This document shows, one piece after another, positions 45,421 to 54,130 of a DNA stretch of 64,000 bases. The notes beneath the pieces are model-generated. The model saw nothing but the letters and a program-made list of their open reading frames with translations, did no database searches and was not told where the DNA came from. Every line of letters begins with the position of its first letter. The stretch's first letter is position 1. The stretch comes from Bradyrhizobium sp. NDS-1 (GTDB lineage Bacteria > Pseudomonadota > Alphaproteobacteria > Rhizobiales > Xanthobacteraceae): the NCBI RefSeq assembly GCF_032918005.1, contig NZ_CP136628.1:2713501-2777500 (forward strand), written 5' to 3'. Position numbers and translations under genes: made by a program.

Positions 45421-46769
45421 CCCGCGAACTCCTTCGCGATATCAGGGTTCATCGACTTCGCCTGAGCGATATCGATGGCACCGTCGCCGCCGCTCTTGCG
45501 CGTGGCGATGCCGCGGCCGAACAGCGACGACGACGAGCGCGGGTTGCGCTGGATCGCGTCGTTGTAGTCCTTGATCGCCTCATTGGTCCGGCCGAGCTTG
45601 AGGTTGACGAGCCCGCGGCTGTCGAGCGCATCGCTCAATCCGGGATTGATCTGGAGCGCCAGATTGCAGTCGGCCAGCGCGCCCTGCAGATCGCCGGTGG
45701 CAGCGCGTGTCCAGCAGCGGTTGTTGAGCGCCTCGCCATCCCTGGGATCCTTGCGGATCACGACGTCGAAATCCTGCATGGCGAGCGCGTAGGCGCGCTT
45801 GATCGCATAGACCTGGCCGCGCTTGTATCGCGAGGCGACGTCATTGGCGTTCGATGCGACCTTGCGGCTGAGATCGGCGATGACCGGATCCCTGGCGAGA
45901 TCGCCGGCGTTCAGAGCAGGCTCTGGTTGCGGCGCGTCGCAGACCGGCTTCTGCGGCTCCGGCTTCGCCGGCTCGGCGGCCTTGTTGTCGGCCGGCTGCG
46001 CCACCGAACCTGCGAACGAGAATTCCGTGGTCAGCGAGGATGACAGCCACGGCACCTGTTCCCGTTTGGTGGCGGCGACCACGCCGTTCTTGGTGTTGGT
46101 CAAAGCCTGCTCGGCGCTGATATTCGGCGCGCGCATCTCGCGGAGCAACTCGGCGACGAACAGGCCGTGATCGGCCTTGCCCCCGGCGGCGACCGCGCCG
46201 AGCGCTGCGGAGTAGAGCACGAGCGAATTGCTCGGCGCGATCGCCGGCGCAAGGCCCGCCGAATAGCGGCGGAAGCGCCGTTCGAACGGGTTGCGGCGTG
46301 AGGCATCGATCAACGCGATCTTGATCGCAGCGCCGCGCGTGTTCATCTCGGCGAGAATGGTGTCGAGGCTGAAGCCGTCGCGCGCCACATCCGGCTCGGT
46401 CCAGATCTGCGCGTCGACCGGAAGCAAGTAGGTCTGCCGGTTGGACTGGATGGCAAAACCGTCGAAGAAGATCAACGCCACGGTGCCGCGTTCGATGCGA
46501 GCATAGAAGCGATCCAGCACCTGCCGCATGGCGTCGGCCGTGAGATTGCTCTGGCGATCGACGACGAAGCCGCCGCGCTTCAATTCCTCGGCGACGTCCT
46601 GGACATCGTTGGCGACCTCGCTCAGCACCGCTTCGTTGTCGGGGTATCTTGCGTTGCCGATCACCAGCGCGAGCTTGGCGGCGTCGGCCGCGCGGCTTGC
46701 GGATCCTGCGCTCAGCGCGAGCAGGCCTGCCAGCAACATCGTCATCGCGGCGCGCATGAAATGGCTCAT
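45393..46769 (-). CDS. exported pseudo-caspase (C14 fold) with C-terminal TPR repeats
   Basis: The 458-residue product has a signal peptide (about 1-27). Residues 30-240 are caspase-like (LALVIGNARYPDNEAVLSEVANDVQDVAEELKRGGF in part). The usual catalytic His motif (SGHG-like) reads IFFDGFAIQSNRQTYLLPVD and the usual DACRNNPF reads IDASRRNPFERRF, so both His and Cys are absent (Cys replaced by Ser). C-terminal residues 310-440 hold three to four TPR units (YKRGQVYAIKRAYALAMQDFDVVIRKDPRD in part). It is probably a periplasmic binding scaffold, not a protease. Confidence 0.82.
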   Translation of the reverse strand: MSHFMRAAMTMLLAGLLALSAGSASRAADAAKLALVIGNARYPDNEAVLSEVANDVQDVAEELKRGGFVVDRQSNLTADAMRQVLDRFYARIERGTVALIFFDGFAIQSNRQTYLLPVDAQIWTEPDVARDGFSLDTILAEMNTRGAAIKIALIDASRRNPFERRFRRYSAGLAPAIAPSNSLVLYSAALGAVAAGGKADHGLFVAELLREMRAPNISAEQALTNTKNGVVAATKREQVPWLSSSLTTEFSFAGSVAQPADNKAAEPAKPEPQKPVCDAPQPEPALNAGDLARDPVIADLSRKVASNANDVASRYKRGQVYAIKRAYALAMQDFDVVIRKDPRDGEALNNRCWTRAATGDLQGALADCNLALQINPGLSDALDSRGLVNLKLGRTNEAIKDYNDAIQRNPRSSSSLFGRGIATRKSGGDGAIDIAQAKSMNPDIAKEFAGYGVTECVP

Positions 46770-46937
46770 CGGTGATCAAAATCTCCAGCCAGGATAGCGG
46801 CCGTCACCGCTAATTCAATCGCCGTGCGAATTTGTGCCCACACGCTATGGTGACATGGCGTTGCAGATTGCCCTTGCGCGCGCCGGCCGTCCTGCCGCAA
46901 ATGGCCGCAAAACGGAACACAAGGAAGCGAACCCACC

Positions 46938-47720
46938 ATGACCGACACCACGGCAATCATCACTGAGAAGCGCGGCCAGGCGTTCTGGATCACCATCAAC
47001 CGGCCGGAGAAACGCAACGCGTTGAACGGCGAGGTCATCGCCGGCATCACCAAAGGCTATCGCGACGCGCACGACGACAAGGACGTCCGCGTCATCGTGC
47101 TGACGGGCGCGGGCGACAAGGCGTTTTGCGCGGGCGCCGACTTGCAGAATTCCGGCGCGGCTTTCGCGATGGATCATTCCAAACCAAATGTCGACTATGC
47201 CGATCTGTTACGTTTGTCACAGAACGCCACAAAACCGGCGATTGCGCGGGTCGGCGGCGTCTGCATGGCCGGCGGCATGGGCCTTTTGTGCATGACCGAC
47301 ATGGCGGTCGCGGCCGATCACGTCATCTTCGGTCTGCCGGAGGTGAAGGTCGGCGTGTTCCCGATGCAGGTGCTGAGCCTGTTGCAGAGCATCGCGCCCC
47401 CGCGCCTCGTCAACGAATGGGCGCTGACGGGCGAACCTTTCGACGTCAAGGCCGCGCAGGCCGCGGGCCTCCTCAACTACGTCGTGCCTGCGGCGGAGCT
47501 CGATGCCAAGGTCGACTGGCTGATCGGCCGCATCGTCGACAAATCGCCGACCGCGATCCGCCGCGGCAAATACGCCATGCGCGCCATCGCCTCGATGTCG
47601 TTCGACGAGAGCATCGCCTACACCGAAAGCCAGATCGCGCTGCTTGCGATGACCGAGGACGCCAAGGAGGGCCTGAAGGCGTTCAGCGAAAAGCGCAAGC
47701 CGGTCTGGACGGGGAGGTAG
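46938..47720 (+). CDS. enoyl-CoA hydratase/isomerase family protein
   Basis: The 260-residue product has the crotonase oxyanion segments KAFCAGADLQ and CMAGGMGLLCMTDMAVAAD, followed by FGLPEVKVGVFPM, which keeps the second catalytic Glu. It is a CoA-ester hydratase or isomerase of unknown chain length. It is divergent from the caspase-like gene across 168 bp and stands alone before a REP-like repeat. Confidence 0.88.
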   Translation: MTDTTAIITEKRGQAFWITINRPEKRNALNGEVIAGITKGYRDAHDDKDVRVIVLTGAGDKAFCAGADLQNSGAAFAMDHSKPNVDYADLLRLSQNATKPAIARVGGVCMAGGMGLLCMTDMAVAADHVIFGLPEVKVGVFPMQVLSLLQSIAPPRLVNEWALTGEPFDVKAAQAAGLLNYVVPAAELDAKVDWLIGRIVDKSPTAIRRGKYAMRAIASMSFDESIAYTESQIALLAMTEDAKEGLKAFSEKRKPVWTGR

Positions 47721-47781
47721 CTGCACGAGAGCGGGGTTTACCACCTCAATTCGATTTCAACGGAGGCCGCATTCCTCCGCC

Positions 47782-47885
47782 GTCATTCCGGGGCGCGCGT
47801 AGCGCGAGCCCGGAATCCATCGTGCAGCCAGCGACGCGGGAAAATGGATTCCGGGCTCGCGCCAAGTGGCGCTCCCCGGAATGAC
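47782..47885. repeat. REP-like palindromic repeat (about 104 bp)
   Basis: Long imperfect inverted repeat. The outer arms are GTCATTCCGGGG and CCCCGGAATGAC; inside, GCGCGAGCCCGGAATCCAT pairs with ATGGATTCCGGGCTCGCGC. The form matches palindromes common between genes in Bradyrhizobium-type genomes. It lies between convergent genes and may also act as a bidirectional terminator. Its core CCGGGCTCGC (47851-47860) recurs at the rfbG fusion point. Confidence 0.8.
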
Positions 47886-47888
47886 CAT

Positions 47889-48317
47889 CTACCCCGCGTT
47901 TGCCTTCAGCCCCGCCGCCTGGATACCGGCCACTGCGCAGGCCTCGTCATTGTCGGAGGTGTCGCCGGAGACGCCGACAGCGCCGAGCAGGGTGGTGCCG
48001 TCCATGATCAGCACGCCGCCGGGCACCGGCACCAGGGCGCCTCTGGCCATGGTGTTCACGGCATCGATGAAATAGGCCTGCTCCTGCGCGCGCTGGAACA
48101 GGGCGCGCGAGCCCACGCCCATGGCGAGCGCGCCATAGGCCTTTCCATGCGCGATCTCGGCGCGCATCAGGCTGGTGCCGTCCTGCGCGGCCGCGAGCTT
48201 GAGCACGCCGCGGGCGTCGAGGATGGCGACGACCAGCGGTTTCAACTTGAGCTCGCCGGCCTTCACGAAGGCGGCGTCGAGGATCTTGCGGGCGGTATCG
48301 AGGGTGAGGTCAGCCAT
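47889..48317 (-). CDS. GlcG/HbpS-family protein
   Basis: The 142-residue product is a complete GlcG-type domain: LTLDTARKILDAAFVKAGELK (abbreviated), VAILDARGVLKLAAAQDG, AFQ-like QRAQEQAYF, PVPGGVLIMDGTTLLGAVGVSG and DEACAVAGI. GlcG proteins often accompany glycolate or other 2-hydroxyacid oxidase genes, and HbpS binds haem. It overlaps the FAD/Fe-S oxidoreductase gene by 8 bp, supporting a partner role there. Confidence 0.85.
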   Translation of the reverse strand: MADLTLDTARKILDAAFVKAGELKLKPLVVAILDARGVLKLAAAQDGTSLMRAEIAHGKAYGALAMGVGSRALFQRAQEQAYFIDAVNTMARGALVPVPGGVLIMDGTTLLGAVGVSGDTSDNDEACAVAGIQAAGLKANAG

Positions 48318-51300
48318 GACTGGTTTCCTTTTCAGCGAGAGACGTGGGATTGGACTTGGCGCGGTCGAGGCTCATCGCCAGCACGCGCGCGACGTGAAGC
48401 GCGTCGCGCTGGGCGCCGTCATGAATCTGGTGCCGGCAGGAGGTGCCGTCGGCAACGATGAGCGCAGTCTGGTCCGCACGCCGCACAGCCGGCAGCAGCG
48501 ACAGTTCGGCCATCTCGATCGAGGCATCATAGGTGTCGGCACCATACCCGAATGCCCCGGCCATGCCGCAACAGCTCGACTCGATGGTCTCGACCTTCAG
48601 GCCAGGGACGAGCCGCAGCACCTGTTCGACGGGCTTGAAGGCGCCGAAGGATTTTTGATGGCAATGGCCGTGCACCATTGCCTTGTCAGCGATCGCGCCG
48701 AGCGGCAGTTGCAGCCGGCCGGCTTCGGCCTCACGCACCAGGAATTCCTCGAAGGTCAGCGCATGGGCGCCGACCGCCTTGGCATCGTTGTCCTGACGCA
48801 GCGCAGCGAGCTCGTCGCGCAGCGTCAACAGGCAGCTCGGCTCGAGGCCGACGATCGGCACGCCGCGCGCGGCAAAGGGCGCGAAAGCCGCCACGAGACG
48901 ATGGAGCTCGGCTTTGGCCTCGTCGACGAGACCGGCGGAGAGGAACGTGCGTCCGCAGCAAAGCGGGCGGCTGCCGGCTAAAGGCTTGGGCAGGTGCACA
49001 CGATAGCCGCCGGTTGTCAGCACGCGCAGCGCGGCGTCGAGGTTCTCGCGCTCATAGACGCGATTGAAGGTGTCGGCGAACAGCACGATTTCGCGGCCGC
49101 CCTCGGGGCCAACGCTATCAGCCGGCGGCGCAAACACGTCGCTGCGGAAGGCGGGCAGGGCGCGGCGCGCGCTGATGCCGGCAACGCGCTCGAACAGCTT
49201 TCGCAGTAGCGGGCTGCGGTTGCGCAAATTCGCCAGCGGCGCGAAGCGCGAGGCAAGGCCGGCATAGCGCGGCAGATAGCCGACCAGCCGGTCGCGCAGC
49301 GTCAGGCCGTGGGAGGCGGCGCGCGCGGCGAGCACTTCGATCTTCATCTTGGCCATGTCGACGCCAGTCGGGCACTCGTGGCGGCAGGCCTTGCAAGAAA
49401 CGCAGAGCTTGAGCGTCTCCATCATTTCATCGGAAGAAAGCGCGCCCTCGCCGAGCTGGCCGGAGATCGCGAGCCGCAACGTGTTGGCGCGCCCTCGCGT
49501 GACATCCTTCTCGTTGCGCGTGGCGCGATAGGACGGGCACATCACGCCGCCTTCGAGCTTGCGGCAGGCACCGTTGTTGTTGCACATCTCGACGGCGCCC
49601 TGGAAGCCGCCGCCGGCCCCGGGCCAAGCCGACCAGTCGAGCCTGGTCTTGAGCTCGCCGACGCGGTAGTCGGGCTTGAAGCGGAACAGCGAGCGGTCGT
49701 CCATCCGGGGCGCATCGACGATCTTGCCGGGATTGAGGACGCCCTCGGGGTCGAAGCGCTGCTTCACCTCCCTGAAGTCGGCGACGAGACGCTCGCCGAA
49801 CATCGTCTCGTGGAATTCCGAACGCACCAGGCCGTCGCCGTGCTCGCCGGAATGCGAGCCCTTGTATTCGCGCACCAGCGCGAACGCCTCTTCGGCGATG
49901 GCGCGCATTGCCTTGACGTCTTTCTCCAGCTTCAAATTCAGCACCGGACGGACGTGCAGGCAGCCCTCGGACGCGTGCGCATACATCGTGCCGCTGGTGC
50001 CGTGCCTGGCAAACACCTCGTTCAGTCGCGCGGTGTAGTCGGCAAGATGCGGCAGCGGCACGGCGCAGTCCTCGACGAACGAGACCGGCTTGCCCTCCTG
50101 CTTCATCGACATCATGACGTTGAGGCCAGCAGCGCGGAAATCGGCAATGCCGCTCTGCAGCGCCGGCTCAATGATCTCGACCACGCCGCCCCATTTGCGC
50201 GTCTCGTTGTTCCAGCCGAAGCCGAGATCGCTCATCAGCTCGCCGAGCTGCTTGAGGCGCACGAGGTTATCCGCCTGGTCTTCTTCGGCAAACTCGACCA
50301 CCAGCACGGCGTCAGGATCGCCCTTGATCGCGGCGGAGATGATGGGGCGGAACATCGCGATGTCGCGCCCGAGCGCGAGCATGGTGCGATCGACCAGCTC
50401 GACCGCAATCGGTTTCAGCTTGACCAGGTGCTGGGCAGCATCCATCGCCTCGTAAAAGCTGCCGAAATGGCAGACGCCGAGGGCCTTGTTGCGGATCACG
50501 GGCCACAGCTTCAGCTCGACCTTGGTGGTGAAGGCCAGCGTGCCCTCCGAGCCGACCAGGAGATGCGCCATGTTGTTGCGCGCATTGCGCGGGACCAGCG
50601 CATCGAGATTGTAGCCGCCGACGCGGCGCTGCACTTTTGGAAAGCGAGTGGCAATCTCGTCGGCCTCGCGGGCGCCGAGATCGAGCAGGTCGCGGAACAG
50701 GGCGCGCGCACTGTCGCCGGCCTCGACATCGGAGAGATCGCGCGAGACCTCGCCGAAGCGGCTCAGCGTGCCGTCGGCGAGCGCAGCCTCCATCGACAGC
50801 GTGTTGTCGCGCATGGTGCCGTAGCGCAAGCTGCGGCCGCCGCACGAATTGTTCCCGGCCATGCCGCCGATGGTGGCGCGGGAGGCCGTGGAGACGTCGA
50901 CCGGAAACCAGAGGCCGTGCTTCCTGAGCTGGCGGTTGAGGTCGTCGAGCACGATGCCCGGCTCGACCACGCAGGTCCGGCCCTCGACGTCGAGTGACAG
51001 GATCCGGTTGAGATGCTTGGAGAGATCGACCACGAGCCCATCATTGACGGTCTGGCCGCATTGCGAGGTGCCGCCGCCGCGCGGGGTGACCTTACGCCCC
51101 TCGTCGCGGGCGATCGCCAGCGCCAGCAACGCCTCGTCCATGGTCTTCGGGACCACCACGCCTGATGGCACGATCTGGTAGAACGAGGCGTCGGTGGCGT
51201 AGCGGCCGCGGCTGAAGGGGTCGAACAGGACGTCGCCGGTGATTTCCCGGGCCAGACGTGCGGCCAGGCGGTCCGTTTGGACCGATTCCGGTGATTTTCC

Positions 51301-51318
51301 AGCCACTTCCGCCGCCAT
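48310..51318 (-). CDS. FAD-linked oxidase / Fe-S (D-2-hydroxyacid dehydrogenase-like) two-domain protein
   Basis: From ATG 51318 the product has 1002 residues. The FAD-binding PCMH domain holds TPRGGGTSQCGQTV, NNSCGGRSLRYGTMRDN and GSEGTLAFTTKVEL. An FAD-oxidase C domain follows (EYKGSHSGEHGDGLVRSEF, in part). Then come CNNNGACRKLEGGVMCPSY and CVSCKACRHECPTGVDM (4Fe-4S) and two CCG-type segments (RPLCCGRTFLSAG, ESSCCGMAGAFGY). This is the YdiJ/GlcDF fusion layout oxidising D-2-hydroxyacids such as glycolate or D-lactate into the electron chain. The N-terminal 60 residues of the longer frame look spurious. Confidence 0.9.
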   Translation of the reverse strand: MAAEVAGKSPESVQTDRLAARLAREITGDVLFDPFSRGRYATDASFYQIVPSGVVVPKTMDEALLALAIARDEGRKVTPRGGGTSQCGQTVNDGLVVDLSKHLNRILSLDVEGRTCVVEPGIVLDDLNRQLRKHGLWFPVDVSTASRATIGGMAGNNSCGGRSLRYGTMRDNTLSMEAALADGTLSRFGEVSRDLSDVEAGDSARALFRDLLDLGAREADEIATRFPKVQRRVGGYNLDALVPRNARNNMAHLLVGSEGTLAFTTKVELKLWPVIRNKALGVCHFGSFYEAMDAAQHLVKLKPIAVELVDRTMLALGRDIAMFRPIISAAIKGDPDAVLVVEFAEEDQADNLVRLKQLGELMSDLGFGWNNETRKWGGVVEIIEPALQSGIADFRAAGLNVMMSMKQEGKPVSFVEDCAVPLPHLADYTARLNEVFARHGTSGTMYAHASEGCLHVRPVLNLKLEKDVKAMRAIAEEAFALVREYKGSHSGEHGDGLVRSEFHETMFGERLVADFREVKQRFDPEGVLNPGKIVDAPRMDDRSLFRFKPDYRVGELKTRLDWSAWPGAGGGFQGAVEMCNNNGACRKLEGGVMCPSYRATRNEKDVTRGRANTLRLAISGQLGEGALSSDEMMETLKLCVSCKACRHECPTGVDMAKMKIEVLAARAASHGLTLRDRLVGYLPRYAGLASRFAPLANLRNRSPLLRKLFERVAGISARRALPAFRSDVFAPPADSVGPEGGREIVLFADTFNRVYERENLDAALRVLTTGGYRVHLPKPLAGSRPLCCGRTFLSAGLVDEAKAELHRLVAAFAPFAARGVPIVGLEPSCLLTLRDELAALRQDNDAKAVGAHALTFEEFLVREAEAGRLQLPLGAIADKAMVHGHCHQKSFGAFKPVEQVLRLVPGLKVETIESSCCGMAGAFGYGADTYDASIEMAELSLLPAVRRADQTALIVADGTSCRHQIHDGAQRDALHVARVLAMSLDRAKSNPTSLAEKETSHG

Positions 51319-51523
51319 GGTCCGCTCTCGCTGTTCGCCGGCACCGTCTTGCCTCCCGTCACGGCCCTTGGCAAGCGAGCCCTGCTTCTTGTGCATTGAC
51401 GGACCCCGCCGGGCGAGGGACAAGCCCGACGAATAGTGATATGCGAGCGGCTCGCCGGAGCCTCGAATTCGGGCCCACCGACGCCAACGCCGAGACAAGC
51501 TTCAAAGACCGGGAAGGACGCCG

Positions 51524-52723
51524 ATGACCGTGCACACTGGAAGGCATTTCCTACAGATTCCAGGACCGACCAACGTGCCCGACCGGGTGCTGCGGGCGAT
51601 GGACATGCCGACGCTGGACCATCGTGGTCCGGAGTTCGCCGAGCTCGGTTTTGCGGTTCTCGCCTCGATGCAGCGGGTATTCCGCACCAAGCAGCCCGTG
51701 ATCATCTTCCCCTCGTCCGGCACCGGCGCCTGGGAGGCGGCGATGGTCAACGTGTTCGCACCCGGCGACAAGCTCCTGATGTGCGAGACCGGCCAGTTCG
51801 CCGTGCTGTGGCGCGGCATCGCCGACAAGTTCAAGCTCGACGTCGACTTCATCCCGAGCGATTGGCGCCATGGCGCCGACCTCGCCGAGATCGAGAAGCG
51901 CCTGGTCGCCGACAAGCAGCACGCGATCAAGGCGGTCTGCGTCGTCCACAACGAGACCTCGACCGGCTGCGTGACGCCGCCGCTGGAGGTGCGCAAGCTG
52001 CTCGACCGCGTCAAGCATCCGGCGCTGTTGATGGTCGACACCATCTCCGGCCTCGGCTCGATGGAATATGAGCACGACGCCTGGGGCATCGACGTCTCGG
52101 TCGCCGGCTCGCAGAAGGGTCTGATGCTGCCGCCCGGCCTCGGCTTCAACGCCGTCTCCGAGAAGGCGCTCACCATTGCCAAGGCCAACCCCGGCATGCG
52201 CTCCTACTGGGACTGGCAGGAGGTGATCAACTTCAACAAGCTCGGCACCTTCCCCTATACGCCCGCGACCAATCTGCTCTATGGCCTGCGCGAAGCGGTC
52301 AAGATGCTGGAAGAGGAGGGGTTGGAGAACGTCTGGACCCGCCACAAGCGCCACAGCGCGGCGACGCGCGCCGCGATCAAGGTTTGGGGCCTTGAGACCC
52401 AGTGCGCCGACCCGGCTGCGCACTCGCCGGCGCTGACCGGCGTGCGCGTGCCGGATGGACACGACGCCGACGCCTTCCGCAAGGTGGTGCTGGAGAACTT
52501 CGACATGTCGCTCGGCACCGGCCTGAACAAGGTCAAGGGCAAGGTATTCCGCATCGGCCATATCGGCCATTTCAACGATCTGATGCTGATGGGCACGCTC
52601 GCAGGCGTCGAGATGGGCCTCGATCTTGCAAAGATTCCGCACCGGAGCGGCGGGGTGTTGGCGGCGATGGACGTCCTGAAGGGGCGCGACGCCGTGCCGA
52701 TGACCAAAGCTCAGGTCGCCTAA
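51524..52723 (+). CDS. class V aminotransferase, serine-glyoxylate aminotransferase-like
   Basis: The 399-residue product has IPGPTNVPDRVLRAM, LDHRGPEF, SSGTGAWEAAMVN, HNETSTGCVTP, the PLP Asp in MVDTISGLG and the PLP lysine in AGSQKGLMLPPGLG, all hallmarks of SgaA/alanine-glyoxylate aminotransferases. It transfers an amino group to glyoxylate (donor serine, alanine or aspartate). Divergent from the FAD/Fe-S oxidoreductase, which could supply glyoxylate from glycolate; this is an inferred link. Confidence 0.92.
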   Translation: MTVHTGRHFLQIPGPTNVPDRVLRAMDMPTLDHRGPEFAELGFAVLASMQRVFRTKQPVIIFPSSGTGAWEAAMVNVFAPGDKLLMCETGQFAVLWRGIADKFKLDVDFIPSDWRHGADLAEIEKRLVADKQHAIKAVCVVHNETSTGCVTPPLEVRKLLDRVKHPALLMVDTISGLGSMEYEHDAWGIDVSVAGSQKGLMLPPGLGFNAVSEKALTIAKANPGMRSYWDWQEVINFNKLGTFPYTPATNLLYGLREAVKMLEEEGLENVWTRHKRHSAATRAAIKVWGLETQCADPAAHSPALTGVRVPDGHDADAFRKVVLENFDMSLGTGLNKVKGKVFRIGHIGHFNDLMLMGTLAGVEMGLDLAKIPHRSGGVLAAMDVLKGRDAVPMTKAQVA

Positions 52724-52768
52724 GGGCCAAGGCGGCCTGAACCGACCTAACCAAGAAGAGAGCGCGCG

Positions 52769-53566
52769 ATGAACGCACCGACCACCGCCAACGAAGACCT
52801 GCTCTACTCCGTCCAGGACGGCATCGCGCGGATCACCTTCAACCGACCCCAGGCCCGCAACGCAATGACCTTCGCCATGTATGACCGCATGGCGGAGATC
52901 TGCCAGGAGATCAACGCGGATCGCTCGATCAAGGCGTTGATCCTGACCGGCACCGGCGATAAGGCCTTCGCCTCCGGCACCGATATCTCGCAGTTCCGCG
53001 CCTTCAAGACCGCGCAGGATGCACTCGACTATGAGGCCCGCATCGACCGCGTGCTCGGCACGCTCGAACAGTGCCGCGTGCCCGTGATCGCGGCCATTGC
53101 CGGCGCCTGCACCGGCGGCGGCGCCGGCATTGCTGCCTGCTGCGACCTCCGTATCGGCACCGAGACGACGCGGATCGGCTTTCCGATTGCGCGCACGCTC
53201 GGTAACTGCCTGTCGATGTCCAACATCAGCCGCGTCGTCGCGCTGGTCGGTCCCGCCCGCACCAAGGATATGATTTTCAAGGCGCGCCTCGTCGAGGCGC
53301 CGGAAGCCCTTGCACTCGGCCTGCTCAACGAGGTCGTGCCCGACGTCGAGACACTTCAGCGCCGCGCGGACGAGACCGCAAAGCTCGTCGCCAGCCACGC
53401 GCCGCTCACGCTGGAAGCCACCAAGGAAGCGGTGCGCCGCATTCGCCGCACGCTGTCGCGTGAGGAGGGCGAGGACCTGATCCTGAAAGCCTACATGAGC
53501 GAAGACTTCCGCGAGGGCATGGACGCCTTCCTCAACAAGCGCACGCCGAACTGGAAGGGCAAATAG
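52769..53566 (+). CDS. crotonase-family protein with altered active site
   Basis: The 265-residue product follows the aminotransferase by 45 bp, with AAGAAGAGAG before the ATG. Crotonase segments are visible (FNRPQARNAMTF, KAFASGTDISQF, GACTGGGAGIAACCDLRIG). Where hydratases have a catalytic Glu (LPE or QPE) it reads IGFPIARTLGNCLS, so that Glu is missing. It may be an isomerase, decarboxylase or thioesterase instead of a hydratase. Confidence 0.83.
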   Translation: MNAPTTANEDLLYSVQDGIARITFNRPQARNAMTFAMYDRMAEICQEINADRSIKALILTGTGDKAFASGTDISQFRAFKTAQDALDYEARIDRVLGTLEQCRVPVIAAIAGACTGGGAGIAACCDLRIGTETTRIGFPIARTLGNCLSMSNISRVVALVGPARTKDMIFKARLVEAPEALALGLLNEVVPDVETLQRRADETAKLVASHAPLTLEATKEAVRRIRRTLSREEGEDLILKAYMSEDFREGMDAFLNKRTPNWKGK

Positions 53567-54130
53567 CCCGCGTCCTTCGCTGGTTGGGCCGCTCCGGATG
53601 CGGCGGGGGCAGAAGCGAGTGCTGATAGGCCAATCGTCGGCCATCCCGGGTAAATTGCAGTTGTCACAACCGGTTCCACCCTCCGGAACGCCATCGCGTG
53701 CGCCCGCGATGACGGGTCCACGTTGACGACGCGGCGAGCTCGGGCATAAGATCGTAGAGGTTGCATGATGCCTTCTCGTATTCTTCGTGCCGACAGGCCG
53801 GCCAGCAAGTCATTTTAGGCCTGATCAAATTGATTGACCGACGTGAATTGTGTGAAGCGTTCTGACCGACCGTGCTGCAACCTGATGTCATTGAACTGAA
53901 GACATAGTGACGTAATTTTCGACGACGCGAGCCGCCCTCAATTTCATTGCTGCTGACCATCCCAACGCCAGGCGCGGCCTCGCGAACAAGCCAAGCTCCT
54001 AGATCAAGACCCTAAGCCAACGCTTTGATGCAGGACCGTTGAGTCCAGTCTGATTTCTCAGACCGATTAGTCACGTCGCCGCGCTCTCGTGCGGCAGCAA
54101 TTTCATGGCAACGCAGGCAGGGATTTTTCC
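53567..54130. other. 564-bp non-coding stretch upstream of the adhesin
   Basis: No supported gene, RNA or repeat was found. The part 53800-54060 is less GC-rich than the surroundings and has short T/A-rich patches (for example TCATTTTAGGCC, AATTTTCGACG), fitting a promoter region for the adhesin. Small open frames here have no protein-like features. Confidence 0.4.
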
